Assembly (NCBI GenBank): GCA_021775495.1
Contig: JAJFHT010000005.1
Location: 1 to 44,538, forward strand
Reading direction: 5' to 3'
DNA length: 44,538 nucleotides
Source: Hyphomicrobiales bacterium
Lineage (GTDB): Bacteria > Pseudomonadota > Alphaproteobacteria > Rhizobiales > Rhizobiaceae
In this document: piece after piece, positions 44,371-44,538 of the stretch
Layout: every line of letters begins with the position of its first letter
Numbering within the stretch: the first letter of the stretch is position 1
The notes under the pieces: generated by a model
Told to the model about the DNA's origin: nothing
Seen by the model: only the letters and a program-made list of their open reading frames with translations
Database searches by the model: none
Made by a program: the position numbers and the translations under genes

Positions 44371-44538
44371 TCAGTAGAATTCATCAACGACATTGCGCAC
44401 CATTTCCGTGGTCACGCTGACGACCGGCGAGCGTGGTCTTGTGCGGTGCGTCATATAGAATGTCACCGGCTCGAGGCTCCTCTTGGAGCGGAGGATGACC
44501 AGCCGTTTGTCTGCAAGATGCTGCTGTATGGCGCTTGG
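44371..44538 (-). CDS. Probable LysR-type regulator, C-terminal fragment (5' end outside window)
   Basis: Fifty-five residues are visible, ending TTEMVRNVVDEFY before TGA at 44371-44373. The segments KRLVILRSKRSLEPVTFYM and THRTRPRSPVV fit the last strands and final helix of a LysR substrate-binding domain. The frame is open to the window edge. Only family-level assignment is possible, and no target can be named. Confidence 0.6.
   Translation of the reverse strand, partial: PSAIQQHLADKRLVILRSKRSLEPVTFYMTHRTRPRSPVVSVTTEMVRNVVDEFY

Overview
The window reads as a stretch of ordinary chromosome from an alphaproteobacterium of the order Hyphomicrobiales (Rhizobiales). The evidence is gene order: lptD-surA-pdxA-rsmA, gmk-yicC-mltG-fabF-acpP-fabG-fabD on the opposite strand, then rpsF-rpsR-DUF2232-rplI-dnaB-alr-radA-cvpA-purF, and later pssA-psd and cysS-GFA-cimA-rarD. 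Base composition is moderately GC-rich and even. I saw no insertion sequence, prophage, integrase, CRISPR array, rRNA or tRNA gene, so nothing indicates an accessory island.

Layout. 1-2700: the C-terminal half of an ABC-F ATPase cut by the window edge, a crotonase translationally coupled to it, and a convergent membrane protein of unknown function. 2701-4673 (minus): holC and pepA. 4674-5209 has no credible gene, although lptF and lptG often lie here in related genomes. 5210-10586 (plus): outer-membrane assembly (lptD, surA-like chaperone), vitamin B6 synthesis (pdxA) and 16S rRNA dimethylation (rsmA). 10614-17213 (minus): guanylate kinase, the YicC RNase, the MltG glycan terminase and a type II fatty acid synthesis cluster. 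17373-26676 (plus): a promoter and leader, ribosomal proteins S6, S18 and L9, replicative helicase, alanine racemase, RadA, CvpA and PurF, followed by an overlapping SDR gene.

27443-38092: a Tat-type metallophosphoesterase, a small predicted exported protein, and a phosphatidylethanolamine group. In that group aas (lyso-PE reacylation) converges on pssA and psd (PE synthesis). Next come an Atm1-type ABC exporter behind a cysteine-rich ArsR repressor, and a 921-residue low-complexity LysM protein. 38280-43772: a LOG-family phosphoribohydrolase converging on a minus-strand operon, cysS-VOC-GFA-cimA-rarD, whose first four genes overlap by 4 bases at each junction. The last 0.7 kb is mostly non-coding, with one possible 50-residue protein and the C-terminus of a probable LysR regulator cut by the window edge.

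The genes group by process: envelope building (LPS export, porin chaperoning, peptidoglycan, fatty acids, phospholipids), translation and replication, and amino-acid/purine/cofactor supply. No new multi-gene system is evident. The most distinctive signals are regulatory or structural: a perfect 35-bp palindrome over the arsR start that implies a nearly leaderless autoregulated message, the missing lptFG at the lptD locus, several hairpins and palindromes in the fab, rps and dnaB spacers, and a 21-bp in-frame tandem repeat in the LysM gene. All of this was read by eye; no database search or folding program was run.
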